In this document: piece by piece, positions 48,801 to 60,175 of the stretch | How the letters are laid out: each line of letters opens with the position of its first letter | How positions within the stretch are numbered: position 1 is the first letter of the stretch | Source of the DNA: Sanderia malayensis | Taxonomy: Eukaryota; Cnidaria; Scyphozoa; Semaeostomeae; Pelagiidae | DNA length: 64,000 bases | Assembly: GCA_013076295.1 (NCBI GenBank) | Contig: RQOL01000824.1 | Span: 2,108,001-2,172,000 of the forward strand | Direction of reading: 5' to 3' | Notes under the pieces: model-generated | What the model was told of the DNA's origin: nothing | The model's input: only the letters and a program-made list of their open reading frames with translations | Database searches by the model: none | Translations under genes and position numbers: made by a program

Positions 48801-50064
48801 TGGGTACTGCGCAGGAGCATATGTGACGTGAAGCTGGTTGCTGGGGTGTTTCTCAGGAAGTTAATACAGAAACACAACAGTTCAATAGTTGTTTTGGGGA
48901 TAATCATGGTGAAATAAGTCGATATAAACATATTTTTGCGGAGCATACAATATGATGATCCTACTGAAATTGCTAAAATGGCAAAAATGTACCATTATCA
49001 GTATTTTATTTATTTATTGCGGAACGATGGACCTGGCCTAAATTGTATTACGATGGACCTGGCGTACGCGTAGTACAAACCTAGAATCTAGCGACCTTAA
49101 CCTTACCTGATGCAAAAATCCACAGTCAACTGACGACTGACGGCCACAATTTCTAAAATTCTATATTGTATTACTCATTTTTGTGCTTACTTTTATTATT
49201 TATAGGCTGGAATGCTTTTACCAGTTCTTGTATTGAGAATAAGAAAGTTTGTTCTTCTTTATACAATGGGTAGTGTATTTACTGTTGGAAGGTAATTGAT
49301 TCCTTACTTCATTATTTCCTTATTTCATTTATTGATTGATTCATTCATTCATTGATATTTTATCTTTAATATGTCTTCTGTCTCTTTCAGCTTTTCCGTG
49401 CTTTGGGGTCCAATGGCACACATAAAACACCTTTGTTCGTATCAGCGGTTGCCATTCACTTCAGCTTATTTTGGGGCTATGTTTGCCACCCTATATTCAG
49501 CCCTCGTTGTAAGTATCGTTGTTGAATTGAATTGCTGACGTACTCAACTCATCATGCCCACCTTGACTATGATCTAATGGACACTCACCACTGAGGCTAT
49601 TAATCTCCGCATGTTCTACATTTCTTTGAGAAATCTTATTTTTATATCAAGATGTTTTCCTTTCTATTCAGTTGAAGAAGACAATCCTTACATTATTATT
49701 TGCTATTCTTCAAATCACAGCTCTTGTCTGGTAAGTAGTATTAATCATTAATCATTAATCATTAATCGTTAATCATTAATCATTGATCATTAGATCATTA
49801 ATCATTAATCATTAATCATTAATCATTAATCATTAATCATTAATCATTAATTTTGACATTTTTCAATCATCGATCATTAATAATCAAACATTGATCATCA
49901 ATCGTTAATAATTTCCACAGATAATACTATAGTAGTGAGTTGCGTCATTTGTTTTCAGGTATGTTGTTAGTTATGTTCCAGGTGGAACAACTGGGTTGAA
50001 ATTCTTCTCAAAGTTATGTGCATCATTTTGTACAAAGACCGTTTCAAAGACACTGCCAGTTTGA
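45895..50064 (+). CDS. SFT2D3: SFT2-family vesicle transport protein
   Basis: Six exons: 45895-46104, 46306-46371, 49206-49291, 49391-49508, 49672-49730, 49959-50064; 214 residues, close to SFT2D3 (215). A hydrophilic N-terminus with acidic stretches is followed by four membrane spans (TKKQRIIGFFTLLATGIF; MLLPVLVL; FGAMFATLYSALV; ILTLLFAILQITALVWYV). The family motif around GSVFTVGSFSVLWGP and the segment before PFTSAYFG are present, as is the SYVPGG loop. Yeast Sft2 genetically interacts with the syntaxin Sed5 and acts in endosome-to-Golgi transport; the animal role is inferred. Intron 2 is 2.8 kb, far longer than its neighbours, because it holds a hAT element and two tandem arrays. Confidence 0.9.
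46623..46827. mobile_element. 205-bp hAT-type MITE
   Basis: Ends CAGGGCCGATCCCATGGGGG and the inverse ending GGAACCGGCCCTG, flanked by a perfect 8-bp duplication TCAGCTAC (46615-46622 and 46828-46835). It lies in intron 2 of the SFT2 gene. The interior is AT-rich, with no open frame of note. Confidence 0.93.
47395..48080. repeat. satellite-like tandem array with a unit of about 190 bp
   Basis: CACCATAGGTTCCTGC recurs at 47526, 47713 and 47907 (spacing 187 and 194). Each unit also has ATCTAGCGACCTTTAC, AAATCYACAGTC and GGTCACATTTTCTAAAA. Three full copies and two partial ones are present; a further partial copy is at 49075-49170. All lie in SFT2 intron 2. Confidence 0.88.
48290..48835. repeat. 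tandem array of 125-142 bp units with TTAGGG runs
   Basis: GCGGAGGA recurs at 48357, 48493, 48618 and 48760. Each unit has TGCGCAGTRGCAWATATA, ACTGCGCAGGAGCATATG, TGACGTGA and a GGTTAGGG run. The GCGCAGTAG, GCGCAGGAG and TGACGT order and the TTAGGG run match the 27.6-kb array, so the two share an ancestor. Confidence 0.88.
49738..49910. repeat. heptanucleotide microsatellite
   Basis: About sixteen copies of ATTAATC, with a few GTTAATC and ATTGATC variants, in SFT2 intron 5. Confidence 0.9.
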
Positions 50065-50730
50065 CATTGGAAACTGTGAGTTTCTTTGATTCATATTTTT
50101 ATCATTACTATGATAATTTGCGATTATTATTTATCAGTTTTGCATCGTGCCTTTGATTTGATAAATCAACAATTTCAATGCTACGTGGCGTGTATGCGTA
50201 GCATCAGAGTTAGGGTGCTGCTCAAATTTTCGTTGCAAAGGGCGATGGTTAGAGATAACCGATGACGAATTTTCTTTTTATATTTAACCGAGTTTGATTG
50301 CGCAGCGTTATTTTTATCTCCTCCGCGAATCTGAGCTCCTTGCGGGGCACAAGTAGATTCAGTTCGATTCCATCCCTTGCCAAAAACCTTCTCACATGGG
50401 CCAAGTTCGATCACAACACGTTCCTCGATTTTCTAGCCACTGCGAGCGCGTTCCGTTGGCTCCGCAATTCCCTATTAAATGTATGGGGAATGCGTCTGTG
50501 TTCCTGGGTTCGTGTGTTCAATATGCGAATAAGACAGACGCTTGTTTTCAGTGAACATGAATGAATCGAATTATCGAAGCGTTTCGCGTTTAACCCGCAC
50601 AGAATTCTTGGTCATTAGGTCACGCGGGTTCAGTCTTGTAGTTAAGCTCGTGCAGCTAATATAAACCGACTTTGCTCTTCAAAATACGGATATGACCTGA
50701 TGTGAATATGGCCTCTTTGGTAATACTGAA
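50065..50730. promoter_or_regulatory. SFT2 3' UTR and hyaluronidase upstream region
   Basis: No supported exon. The stretch 50280-50560 is GC-richer than its surroundings and may be promoter-associated or an old repeat. Confidence 0.35.
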
Positions 50731-53700
50731 TTGGATAAGGAGAAATACGTACAAGACAAGATGGCTTTTACCAGCAGGCACAAGAACATCACATTTTACA
50801 AGCAGATGCAAAAATACACATGGTATTTTGTATTCTTGCAGCTCACAATTGCTTGTTTAAGTGCAGCTGATATTTCTGATCAGTTCTGCAGTTGTAGTAG
50901 ATTTGCTTATCCGAATAAACCCTTCACGGCCATTTGGAATTCACCTACTGGAGGCTGCAAAGTCAACTTTAGCGTGCCAATCAATCTTCAGCCCTGGCAA
51001 ATACTCTCAGACTCAAATCAATACTGGAATAGTCGATTCGTGACTGTGTTCTATGGTGCTCAGCTTGGCTTGTATCCTTACTATCTATCAGAAGACGGAG
51101 ATAGCAACTTCAATGGTGGATTGCCTCAGGTTAGTAGCCTTTGATTTCACGAGTATTTGTTTGTATAGTTCAATACTTTCCCCCTTGAAATGTAAGCTAG
51201 TCTATAAAGATACTGATTAATTTTCTGCTTTGCTCACGGAATTTCATGGTCTGTTGATTGTTAGCTTTGTCTTCAATTTGACTTGGCTATGTTTCTTATG
51301 CAATTAACCCAGACACATGAGGACTCATTGAATTTAGTATGCACCAAGAGCAGCTCATTATTGGTTAATTGATTGATATGGTTTCTTCTGTATTTCGTTT
51401 ATTGACGATATGAATGTCTGATTTCAGCTTGTGAATCTACGTCAACATCTTGAGAAATCCAAAATGGACATCGCATCACGGATTCCTGATCCGGATTACA
51501 ATGGATTGGCTGTGATCGATTGGGAACCATGGAGACCGCTTTGGGAGCGAAATTGGAACTCAAAGAAAATCTACAAAATTAAATCAGTTGATTTAGTCAG
51601 AGAGAAACATCCTGATTGGTCAATGACTGACCTTGTGCTGGAGGCGAAGGATGAGTTCGAGGCTGCAGCACGTGCAATGATGGTTGAGACGATCCGCTTG
51701 GGAAAGAGGCTCAGACCAAATGCATTATGGGGCTTCTATGGTTTTCCAGATTGCTTTGGACAAGAGAAATATGATTTCCAATGCACCAATGAGGTACGTA
51801 GATCCTTTTTGCAAGCCTTGAGCTTCTCTGTATCTACTAATAAAACATATTGGTTGAGCATTGTTATTTTGTTGAGATTTTCTTTGTTCATTATCACTTC
51901 GTACTGATCGTGGTTTAATGTTTAATTTTATCTTCTTTCAGGTGAAAAGGAGTAACGATAAAATAGATTGGATATTTACTGAGAGTACAGCATTGTTTCC
52001 TTCGATATATTTATTGAAAAACCATCTCGAGAACCCTGATTACGTGAAAGGAAGATTACGTGAAGCATTTCGAGTCGGCCTTCGTCTTTCGCAAAGGTTT
52101 GGCAAACAGCTGCTGCCAGTTTTTCCATACTTCAGAAGTATTTACATGGATGATCCTCTTCAATTCAATTTCCTTGATCGGGTAAGCTGTCCCTCCCCCC
52201 TTCAGCAATAAATAGGAGTATTATATTTATTGAATCTGATAATTATTGATGAGCTTCATTTATGTATCGAATTCCCGTCCTGTGGCCTTGGTTTTCACTG
52301 TTTTGGACAACTTGTCCCATAGCTCAAACGACTGTCTTCTAATCTTTGCCCTCGTCTTGGTGAAGAAACTCAACGAGACAATCCTAATCGACACATTATT
52401 AATTTATTAATTCATTTTTTATGTATATGTGTTGGTCTGTTCAGATTCTTATTTTATTAATGTTTCCTTGCATTTCTGAATTCCAGAATGACTTGTATAA
52501 TACAATTGGAGTTGCTTCTGAGATGGGTGCATCTGGTGTCGTAATTTGGGGCAATCGAAATGACGAGAATACATCGCCTGATATTTGTCACCGAATTAAT
52601 AATTACATCCAGAATACTCTGGGACCAACAATCAATGATGTCAGGAACAAGGTCAGGCAATTTCACCCTCACCAAGCTAACTAGAATAGTCATTTCAAAA
52701 GTTTACATTTTAGTTCACGCGTATAGATGATATTTAGGTTATTCAAGTAAATGAAAGTTTGCTCATAGAAACCTTCACGAGGCTAGATATGTTGATAGAG
52801 ATTAGAATATAATAGTGTCATTAGTATATATTGGTATGAATTAGTATGAATTAGTATATATTAGTAGACATTAGTATATGTTAGTATATATTGGCATATA
52901 TTAGTAGCTATATACGCATACGTATGTGAGCTTGTTTGTGATTTTGTGTCTGTTTATTTTTGAAGGTAGAGAAGTGCAGCAAAGGACTGTGTTTTGGAGT
53001 AGGACGTTGCGTGCGCAAAGCACATCTTGACGGTGATCTAAGGAGACTGTATTCACATAGACATTATTTATCAAGCAATTGCGCCCAAACAAAATTAGAA
53101 GATGCCAAAAAGAGAACGTTATCAGGTATAACGATATTCATCTGGTCTACGTTTTCTGCTTTTCTGATGCATCGTGTCTCCTGGTCCATCTTCTCTGCCT
53201 CTTTTTTCACAGTTTTTTGGTTTCAACTGTTATTTTTGTTTTGTTTATAGTTCCAAATTTGAAACAAAATGGTAGCAGAAAGGCTCCCATTGTGAATGCT
53301 TCCTTGACAAAGTATAACATTTTGAAGCAGGCACCATCAGCCAATGAAAAACTAAATAAATTACAGATTGAGCTCCACGGGAAACTCGAAGCGAAGCCCG
53401 AAATTTCAAACAGGTATGATTCAAGATTATTTACATTTAAGACTTCAATATCTCCATTATTAAGAAGTACCTCGTGTAACAAACTCAGTGGTGTGACGAA
53501 TTATTCATTTTCTAACGCCTTATTACGCCGCGAATCAGTTACTATGGTGATGAATTTTGTTTTTTTTTAGTTCAAAGAAACTGATGAATCAGAAATCCGA
53601 GGTTCCTTTTCCAGAAAAGCGCTTTCCAGGTAGTTTCATAAGCAACCACGTGAGGCATTCCAAAGCATCATTGCTTCCACATATGTACGTATTGATCGTT

Positions 53701-53940
53701 GGCGTTGCTATCGCCGGGGCCTTCTTATTCTCTCTAATATTTGTCGCCCTCTACTACTACCTCAACATCAATCAAACTCAGAAAGGAACCAATGCAAAGC
53801 AAGAAGTTGTGGTCGCCAAGGATATGGAACGCGGGGGTACTGGGCCGAGAATCTATAAAGAAACTGAAGAATCTGATTACGAGGTTGACCTCGATTCCCT
53901 GAAGTCTTTTGAGCGACAGAGCTTTGGAGCCAATAGGTAA
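50731..53940 (+). CDS. hyaluronidase with C-terminal membrane anchor
   Basis: Seven exons: 50731-51129, 51428-51793, 51942-52181, 52487-52651, 52966-53125, 53251-53413, 53571-53940; 620 residues. The GH56 fold is complete: PFTAIWNSPTGGC, the catalytic D-x-E in GLAVIDWEPWRPLWERNW, NALWGFYGFPDCF, and SGVVIWGNRN. An EGF-like hyaluronidase tail follows (CSKGLCFGVGRCVRK). These enzymes hydrolyse hyaluronan or chondroitin. A signal sequence is present (YFVFLQLTIACLSA); translation may begin at the Met just before it (about codon 26) rather than at 50731. A strong transmembrane segment near residues 543-565 (MYVLIVGVAIAGAFLFSLIF), followed by a cytoplasmic tail, makes it a type I membrane protein. 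Retention of the intron after 52651 would end the protein at 52684, before the EGF module. Confidence 0.88.
52806..52912. repeat. TTAGTATATA minisatellite
   Basis: About nine units of 11-12 bp (TTAGTATATA with GGTATGAA variants) in a hyaluronidase intron. Confidence 0.8.
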
Positions 53941-54441
53941 AAGCAGCACCAGCAAATTTGTTTGGCAATTGAGAAATCATCGTGTGTATCTGTTCAATGA
54001 GCCTGGCCAAAAGTCAATCACTTTTTAAAGATGTGTGCCCCCTGGAAAGGTATCAATCACGCCACTTGCCAATGATATTCGTAAACAACGACGGGGGTGC
54101 ACTCTGCAATTAACTTGCCATTCTCACACTTTTCAAGTTGGTAATCATACAGCTTTTTGACCTCGTTGTCATGGAACCACCTCGACCCAGGTCCCGTCTT
54201 AATCGCCAGCAATTGTCAATGTCAGTTACAATTCAAGAAGAGGAACAAGTAAATGGATCAATTGCAATTTGCATCTAATTTTTCGCTGTTAGTTTTTATA
54301 ATTTTAATTTTGTTTACAATGTAAATAACTGTAAATAATATGTTTTTATTTGTAAACGATCAAGACATTTTCATATCAGACTTTTGTAAACATATAATTT
54401 AAGAAAATTTAATTGGTATGAAATGTAATTTCGATCATTAC
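53941..54441. other. convergent 3' UTR interval
   Basis: Between the hyaluronidase and EXOC8 stop codons. AT-rich toward the EXOC8 side; no additional gene seen. Confidence 0.5.
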
Positions 54442-57400
54442 TTAGACCATTACTTGCGTTCGCTTTCTTTTTACCGAAGCAATCTTTTCCAGCCTTGGAA
54501 GTTCTTCGTGTAACTCCCTGAGAACCTCGACTTCGTGTCCAATTCGTGCCTGGAACGCAAAAGCAATCTCACTTACTTTACCCCCTGGAATTGTGTTGTA
54601 TTGGCATGGTATTCGGGGGGATAATATCTTAGTTGCCTTTGAAACAAGTGTAGTTACCTTTAATCTTTTTTCTATGATTGCAAGGACGCAGTCAAAAATG
54701 AACGATGTGCTTTTGAGTATGAAATCAAGCTAAAAGACAATGACAACCCCCGTATTATTATGCTCAACCAATATGTTTCATTCGCAGAATCAGAGTAAAT
54801 CAGGGGGTGCAAAAGTATTCACCTGGTTTGTGAATTTTTCTGATTTGATTGTGAACTCCAGTTGAAGTGCTTGGGTCTTGAATATGTCCGTCAAACATTG
54901 AATAAAAACTGGGTGTAACTAAGTAAAAGCAAATAATGATTGAAAAAGTGTTTCTTCTTTCAAAATGCTTGACATTTATTTGAAGATGCATTTCATGTTT
55001 ACCTGCGTTGTGTATAATTTCATTCCATCTTCAAAAAATGTCAAAGCTCCCTTGGTAAACGCAACTGTCGATTTGCTGAGCAGAAATTCGTGATTTCCTA
55101 AGACAAAAATGTCACATCGTAACCCCCTGAAATAGTTCGATTTAGCATTGTTATCAATGATAAGTGATGGGTGTTCAGGGGGAGCACACCCATGAAACAT
55201 CACCTGTTGCAAAGTCATACGCGTTCGTAACTCCGAGCGACTCCAGTTCGCCAATAACTGTGTAAATTTCATCAGGATCTGACGAATAATCTGTCGGCTT
55301 CCATTCTTCTTCCTTCGAGAAACAAAAATAAATATATCGAATGGGTAATTTCATTCCACGATTCCACGGTCCGTTGAAAACATTCAATGGTCCATTCCAT
55401 GTCGATTATATGGTCCGTAATTTAGAGCTCAAGTAAAGTCTCACCGTTCCGAGATGTTTTGCTCGTCCAATCAGCTGATCGCGATTGTCGAACAATGCTT
55501 CCATCAGATGCTCCAAAAACATGTGCTGCATGTCGAAGGCCAGATCCAACCCAATTTCACACAGCTACAATCGAGGTGGAGACATGAGAAGAACAATTTG
55601 AGGAAAGCAACACTCAGTAACGAGCAGTATCCGGTCTTTTTAATTAGCCTCGGTCTCATTCTAATGTGTGGGTTGATAAAGAGGCAATACCTTTTTGCAA
55701 TGTTGATTTGCAATATCGATGCAAACAGAAATGGCCACCAGGCTGCTTTTTCTTGAAAAGACTTGACGAACGAAAAGGACAACAAAATGTTGCAACTCCT
55801 TGTGTGCCCAAACAACAAATGCTGCGATACATAGAAAAATTCCAACCATTAACCTCCGTAATAAACCAATTGGTCTATTGCTAAACGATACAAAATGTTT
55901 TACATTCAGGGGGCTTGATGAAGGTTAAAATGGATAATTGCCTGAAGCGCTGGATCCTTTTGAGAATATTTTTCGGAATTCCTTGCCAGTTTCAACGACG
56001 CTTGCAAAGAAAACATTAGCGAGCTTTGTTATGTACAGTGACGTTGAGCCTTCGATCTTAAGCTGTCTGAAGCTATGCTTGAGAGCAAAGCCTCTGTTAC
56101 GCAGGAACAGCTCACATGCCTGGAAAGACAGAGGGGGATCATACACCATCTTTGGCACAGTTCCCTTGATAGTTCGCTAATCTGAATGAGTACCCTGTGG
56201 TCTAAATCCAAATGGACACCCTGTGGTCTAAATCGAAATGGACACCCTGTGGTTTTCAATAGAAGTGTTTAATTGGATAGGATACATGGGTTTAAGGGTA
56301 TAGAACATAAAGTTCAAGTGTATAGGATATAAGAGTTCTGTTGGTTATATAGGGTCTACATTGGGTATGTAAATAATTGAAGAAACATCTCACAAGTTTT
56401 CCTCGTCCCAATCTAATTAGCAAAGAAACGAATTGTCTGATCGATCGAAGACTGACATGGCGTACGCTTGTCGAATTATCCAAAGATTGCTCCAACCTCT
56501 CAATCAGTAGCCTCACTCGCACGTTCAATTTCTCTCTGCAAACAGAGCAAATATTCATCCAATTCAGTTGATCTTTGTGGTATATTCTGATAAAGCTGCG
56601 CAGCTTCAAGCCTCCGCAGATCTAAACAATGTTATAAATCTGGCTTACTTATATTCCTTCAAGGCAGGCGTCTCATTGAAATCCTTCAAGTATTCATTTG
56701 CTGAAAGAAATCATTTCAACATCATAAACATTCAATTTCAACAACCCTCCATGCCTCGTACTAAAACCTCTAGTGATCATCAAAACTCTCTGGTTAACGC
56801 TCCGGGCTTCAATTTAATCCCACAGCATAACTAGCGGCGTTTAAAACAAAAGAGGGACGCTTAGGGATAGGGTTCTAGCAGCAGAGATGCACAATCACTA
56901 TATAAATACCTTTTTCCACTAGTTTGACAGCCGTTTCAAAGCTCCTCTCTGCGATACACATATCGAGGTCATGTGGTAACTCAACCAACCAATGAACATT
57001 GAGGAGGTCTGGAAATGGTTTCTGTGAGTACAGAATTTCGCATTAACGTTGTTGTTTGTTAGTTTCTCATTAAATGCATAAGAACATAGGATGAGATGGT
57101 TGAAGTGTAAAAATGACTCGCAATGTTCCTACCGTTATTTCCATCGGTGCTTTCTCCTCTAGAAACGAAAGTTGAAAACACATAGATTAAATAACTTATT
57201 TATTTATCTGTTTCTCTTTGTTTGTTTGTGTTGTTTTGTTTTGTTTACCTGTGGGTTTGTTTACAGCTGGGGGCAATGGTGCTTGTCTTTTCTGTGGCCT
57301 TGGTGTGAGTGGAATATATTCAACTTTTTCATAATTCTTTTTTGCATCTTGAAGAATTTCCAACCATTTCAACTGTAATTTAAGATGTAGCAATATCTGA

Positions 57401-59432
57401 TGACATCACCGGAGCTTGTGGGCAAAGAGATTATCAGAGATTGATCTTTGATCTGTGAGTGGTTAAAGTGAGAAAGATTTGGCGTAAAACCTTCATTTCC
57501 TTGTCTTTTGCGCCAAACATCCAGGTATCAAGACCATTGAGAAGTTTGAAAGAATTCCTAACGCCTATAGAATAATGTAGAGAGCATTTTGTGACACTAT
57601 AACAACAAACGGTGGCTAACAAGGTTAACAAATGAGTATGTAACATACGCATACCTCCACCATCTCGAACATTGACAATCCCAACATCATTCAGATCAAA
57701 CATTGCTTTGAATTTAAACTTTGCTGTACTGTCACTACGACGGAAAGCAAAGCATTTAACCGTATGCGAGCATGATCAGAACAGAAGTTTATTTTGTCGT
57801 GAACAGAAGTATTCATGAGTGCGACTGTTTGAGAGATACGTTTCCCACCATTGGACAAATCATCGGAAGAATCCGATTACGAGGTTGACCTCGATTCCCT
57901 GGATTTCATCGTCTTTTGAGTGATAGAGCTTTGGAGCCAATAGGTAAACGCAGAACCACACAGACATATTCACATCGTATGCACGATACAATTTTAACAA
58001 TTTTTTTATACCTGGTCAAATCATTGGTGGCAATAACGAGAAAATCTTTCAATGACAACAACTCGATTGTTCGAATAGTTTTATAAGAATCGGGATCAAT
58101 CTCTGTCAATTCGCCCTGGTGACAAATATCACCCTCTCTTCGCCCTGCAATCACATCCTGAAATAAACACATGCAATACAGATATACAACCCCCTGGAAA
58201 TATATCATTTTTTGCATTTTACGTAGAGAAAAACAAGTGTGTAAAGGGGGGAGTAACTAACTTTGCATCCATCAATGATTTCTATCAGCTTTTTTCCTCT
58301 GCGATTTTCACCCCTCTCAACTGCATCCTCTATAGTTCCTTCTTTTTCTGTAGAAATAAACAAAGAGACTGGCTTAGATATTGGAGCTAAACGGTTATTT
58401 GGTGGTTATGCTGTATGTACCGATGGTTATACTTTACTACATATACTGTGGCTATACTATGGCATTGGCTATACGTTAGATGGTTATATTCTGCATCAGT
58501 CAGTTGTTCATGTTTACCGTCCTCGTTGCCAAAGATATTCATCTCAACTTGAGCATTGATTAAAGCTTTCTTTTCTGTCAGCATGTGACTGAGTTGGTAC
58601 ATCTCAGCTTCAAGATCTTTTAGTGCAGGCTAAGGTTTCAACAATTATTCACATTAGGGGTGAAATATAAAATTCTTTTCACTGCTAATTACAAGCAAGT
58701 ATATTGAAAAACTTTTTAACATTTTAGAGAGGTAAAATGGGAAGGATACAAGAGATTTCTTTGGAGGTGTCAATAAATTGCTTATAATTTCTGTAAACAT
58801 TCTTTTTCATCGAAACTGCTGTCTCATCGCTTAATTTTTGGATTTTGTGGCGTTCTTCTAGCAGCAACTTTTTTATGTCACATTTTGCAACAAGTTCCTT
58901 CACATCTAAAAAGCCAAAAACAGTCGATAAACATAATGGTATGTGTGATCTTGCAACAAATGAAGCAAGATTAAGTTGGGTAGGAAGCCTAAAGATGGCA
59001 AAATGAACTTGAGCAGCGTTTGATTAAAATTAAAAATTAAAATGTCAAGACAAACAGTTGTAAACAAAATCTGCTGGCCTGGGAGGGACCAAAGATACCT
59101 TCCTGTTTTGTTTTGTTGTTGTAAGGAGTTATACTATTTCCCATAAAAATCGCAACTGTCGCAAAATAAAGCCAGCTTCAAAGTATAAAATGATAAATAA
59201 GGAAAGTTTTCAATAGCTTACATTTATCTGGATCGAATTCCAACTTTGAGAAAGTAAAGGCAAGAACGGGAGAAGAAACTTCATCGAACGCCATTGCAAA
59301 ATTCCCTTCCTCCTCGTCCAGTTCTAGTTCCTCCCCCTCTTCAGATGAAACCGAGATTTGTTGAAGGAAGTCTTGTGGCCGGGGGCTGTTTGTTGATGGT
59401 TGCCGCCATATTGCACTAACACGACGGCGCAT
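54442..59432 (-). CDS. EXOC8: exocyst complex component 8 (Exo84)
   Basis: Twenty exons: 59432-59222, 58905-58750, 58616-58518, 58347-58262, 58157-58012, 57734-57655, 57564-57491, 57372-57249, 57158-57133 (26 nt), 57021-56910, 56700-56649, 56535-56394, 56119-55942, 55821-55691, 55564-55445, 55312-55204, 55097-55003, 54918-54823, 54729-54658, 54549-54442; 738 residues (human 725). The N-terminal Vps51-like coil (LVAKCDIKKLLLEERHK, EISYLEAEMYQLSHML) is followed by a PH domain at about 180-300 and the Exo84 C-terminal region (LVELPHDLDMCIAERSFE, LFLRNRGFALKHSFRQLK, SAFVVWAHKEL). Exo84 is part of the octameric exocyst that tethers secretory vesicles to the plasma membrane; in animals it is also a Ral effector. 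Intron 13 needs a GC donor (TCAG|GCAATT) to restore SAFVVWA. The acidic N-terminus (EEGEELELDEEEG) is typical. Confidence 0.93.
56190..56256. repeat. 29-bp tandem repeat
   Basis: About two and a half copies of CCCTGTGGTCTAAATC plus CAAATGGACA, in EXOC8 intron 12. Confidence 0.85.
57857..57952 (+). pseudogene. copy of the 3' end of the hyaluronidase gene
   Basis: The segment GAAGAATCCGATTACGAGG through GGAGCCAATAGGTAAACGCAG repeats the last 75-90 bp of the hyaluronidase coding region and its first UTR bases (53865-53950). There are a few substitutions and a short insertion (TTCATCG) that breaks the frame. It lies on the plus strand, inside EXOC8 intron 5 on the opposite strand, 4 kb from the source. 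Confidence 0.92.
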
Positions 59433-60175
59433 AACTCAGGGGCTAAAGGCTATCAATTTGAAAAGTACCACCACAGTTACTGAGATAATCTGTAAACGTA
59501 ATATTTCTTGCAGTTGTAGAATGAACAATCTCGATAAATTTGTTGATATTCCTTGAGCTTCAAAAAATATCAGCTTCAAAGTATAATTTACCGACGTTTT
59601 AATGAGCAAATGACTTCGATAATCAGAGTCATCAGGATTACCAAGTTTCTCACACTACTCAGATTCGTCATCTATCACTAAGCCAATTTTGCACTGCTCA
59701 AATGACAGCCTTTGTAACTTACCTTGTGAAATATTTTGTTGCTCAAAATGATGTGTATTCTTCTTTCTTGTCAGTTGGCAAATGCAGCCATTTTAAACTC
59801 CTGAATAAAACTTGGCTCTCCGGGCTTATAGGAGGGACAATTCGAAGAACTTCTTTGATTTTAACATGAAATATTTCATATCAGGAACGTTACGGCAGAA
59901 ACATAACAGGTCACGTGTTATGTGAAAGATTAAAGATAAAAGGAAGTGACGATAAGGTTAACAAACACCACAAAATCTCATTCTCAAATGACTCTTTGCA
60001 TGCCGGTATATCAAAATACAATAATGCATTGAATTTAAATCCACGAAAACAAAAAACTACAATTTACACTAAGACTTCAAGTTTAAAATATAATGGGAAA
60101 GCAAACAGCTTTATTCTATTCGAGAAGTCTTTTAAAAACATCTCAAATATATCAATACATTCAAGGACATTTTAA
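59433..60175. other. intergenic region upstream of EXOC8
   Basis: EXOC8 promoter side and the 3' UTR of the minus-strand glycosyltransferase-like gene. A short ORF on plus (59915-60175) has no features. No repeat seen. Confidence 0.4.

Noticed and set aside
48465..48946. Overlapping ORFs on both strands at 48.5 kb
   Set aside because: Generated by the tandem array, whose unit length keeps frames open.
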